From assembly GCF_001043975.1 (NCBI RefSeq), contig NZ_LABY01000053.1:31693-95692 (forward strand): a DNA stretch of 64,000 nucleotides, read 5' to 3'. The notes under the pieces are model-generated. The model did no database searches. It was not told where the DNA came from and was given only the letters and a program-made list of their open reading frames with translations. This document shows, one piece after another, positions 63,519 through 64,000 of the stretch (the stretch's first letter is position 1; each line of letters opens with the position of its first letter). This stretch comes from Methylobacterium variabile. GTDB taxonomy: Bacteria; Pseudomonadota; Alphaproteobacteria; Rhizobiales; Beijerinckiaceae. The position numbers and the translations under genes were made by a program.

Positions 63519-64000
63519 TCACCCTCCTGCCCGCACCGAGGCCCCGTGCACCATGGCGAGCACGCCGGCCCGCAGGAGATCGTACTTGGTCGGCAGGCCC
63601 GGCCCCGTCGGCAGGCGGCCAGCAGCCGCCAGGGTGGCGATGCCGTGGGAGAGAGCCCAGACCTCGAGGGCGACGAAGCGCGGATCGACGCCGGCGGAGA
63701 AGCCGTCCGGGAAGGTCGAGCGCAGGGCCTCGACCAGGAGCCCGAAGGCGTCGCGGTCGCGCGGCGGCTGCACCGGCGCGCAGCCGTCCGGGCCGGGAGG
63801 GCGGGCCTCGAAGATCGCCGCGTAGTAGCCCGGCTCCTCCTCGGCGAAGGTCAGGTAGGCCTCGCCCATGCGGGTGAAGCGCTCGAGCGGCGTGCCGGGG
63901 CCGCGCAGGGCGCGGGCGAGGCGGGCGGCCAGCTCCGAGAAGCCCCGCTCGGCCACCTCCTCCAGCAGGGCCTCGCGGCCGCGGAAGTGCCGGTAGAGCG
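63519..64000 (-). CDS. TetR/AcrR family transcriptional regulator (5' end outside window)
   Basis: The visible 160 residues are the C-terminal portion of a TetR-type repressor. The right edge encodes LYRHFRGREALLEE, the end of the helix-turn-helix (recognition helix) of TetR proteins; downstream is the ligand-binding part with LTFAEEEPGYYAAIFEARPP, resembling the WHG/TetR_C_13 group, and a final MVHGASVRAG. The start and first HTH helices lie beyond the window. Its target is unknown; it reads toward the DUF2852 gene. Confidence 0.85.
   Translation of the reverse strand, partial: LYRHFRGREALLEEVAERGFSELAARLARALRGPGTPLERFTRMGEAYLTFAEEEPGYYAAIFEARPPGPDGCAPVQPPRDRDAFGLLVEALRSTFPDGFSAGVDPRFVALEVWALSHGIATLAAAGRLPTGPGLPTKYDLLRAGVLAMVHGASVRAGG

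Overview
The window is high-GC (roughly 70% by eye) and looks chromosomal, from an alphaproteobacterium of the order Hyphomicrobiales, most likely Methylobacterium or a close relative. I infer this from marker families restricted to or typical of that group: the cell-cycle proteins CtrA, ChpT and CpdR; an EipA/DUF1134 periplasmic protein; a TIGR02302 (DUF4175) protein; DUF1178, DUF2852 and twin-transmembrane proteins; an Omp25/RopB-type barrel; several phasins; and the cobalamin adenosyltransferase / ETF / hydroxybutyryl-CoA dehydrogenase cluster. No insertion sequence, phage, CRISPR or intact tRNA/rRNA gene was found. Almost all sequence is coding on one strand or the other, and most long antiparallel ORFs are GC-driven shadows.

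Layout. 1-2.6 kb: translation-factor locus, EF-P facing its two modification enzymes (epmA, epmB; epmB is cut by the window edge). 2.6-9.5 kb: envelope and housekeeping genes (DUF1624 acyltransferase, double cold-shock protein, DUF192, lipoprotein, an AAC(3)-I-like acetyltransferase, TrhA, heme A synthase ctaA, anmK). 9.6-17.7 kb: tyrS, DedA/YqaA, dsbB, a Kef-type antiporter, and the grxC-nitrilase-DUF1178 group. 17.8-20.4 kb: cpdR divergent from an N-formylglutamate amidohydrolase, then a CoA-ester lyase. 21-25.5 kb: a Tad/VWA protein and a phasin group. 25.6-29.4 kb: methyltransferase with a UPF0104 membrane protein, hydrolase and acetyltransferase. 29.5-40 kb: motility and cell-cycle block with fliJ-fliI divergent from ctrA, then cheR, cheB, cheY, cheW, cheA and chpT on the minus strand. 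40-48.3 kb: cysQ, YHS protein, eipA, a coiled-coil protein, a hybrid sensor kinase, lptM-lysA. 48.4-57.1 kb: TIGR02302 protein, Omp25-like barrel, twin-TM protein, PagL-like lipid A deacylase, PduO adenosyltransferase, etfB-etfA, 3-hydroxybutyryl-CoA dehydrogenase. 57.2-64 kb: membrane proteins, quinone oxidoreductase, a urc1-urc4-upp uracil-catabolism operon, DUF2852 and a truncated TetR regulator.

How it works together. The strongest theme is the CckA-ChpT-CtrA/CpdR phosphorelay: three of its members lie within 22 kb, and three exact TTAA-N7-TTAA CtrA-type boxes plus one near-match lie upstream of genes in the window (a hybrid kinase, an outer-membrane barrel, a small unknown protein, and eipA). 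A second theme is the least-studied metabolic system here, the URC route for uracil breakdown. A third observation is several short tandem duplications at or next to gene ends (antiporter, cpdR, urc1, upstream of tyrS), suggesting recurrent replication slippage.
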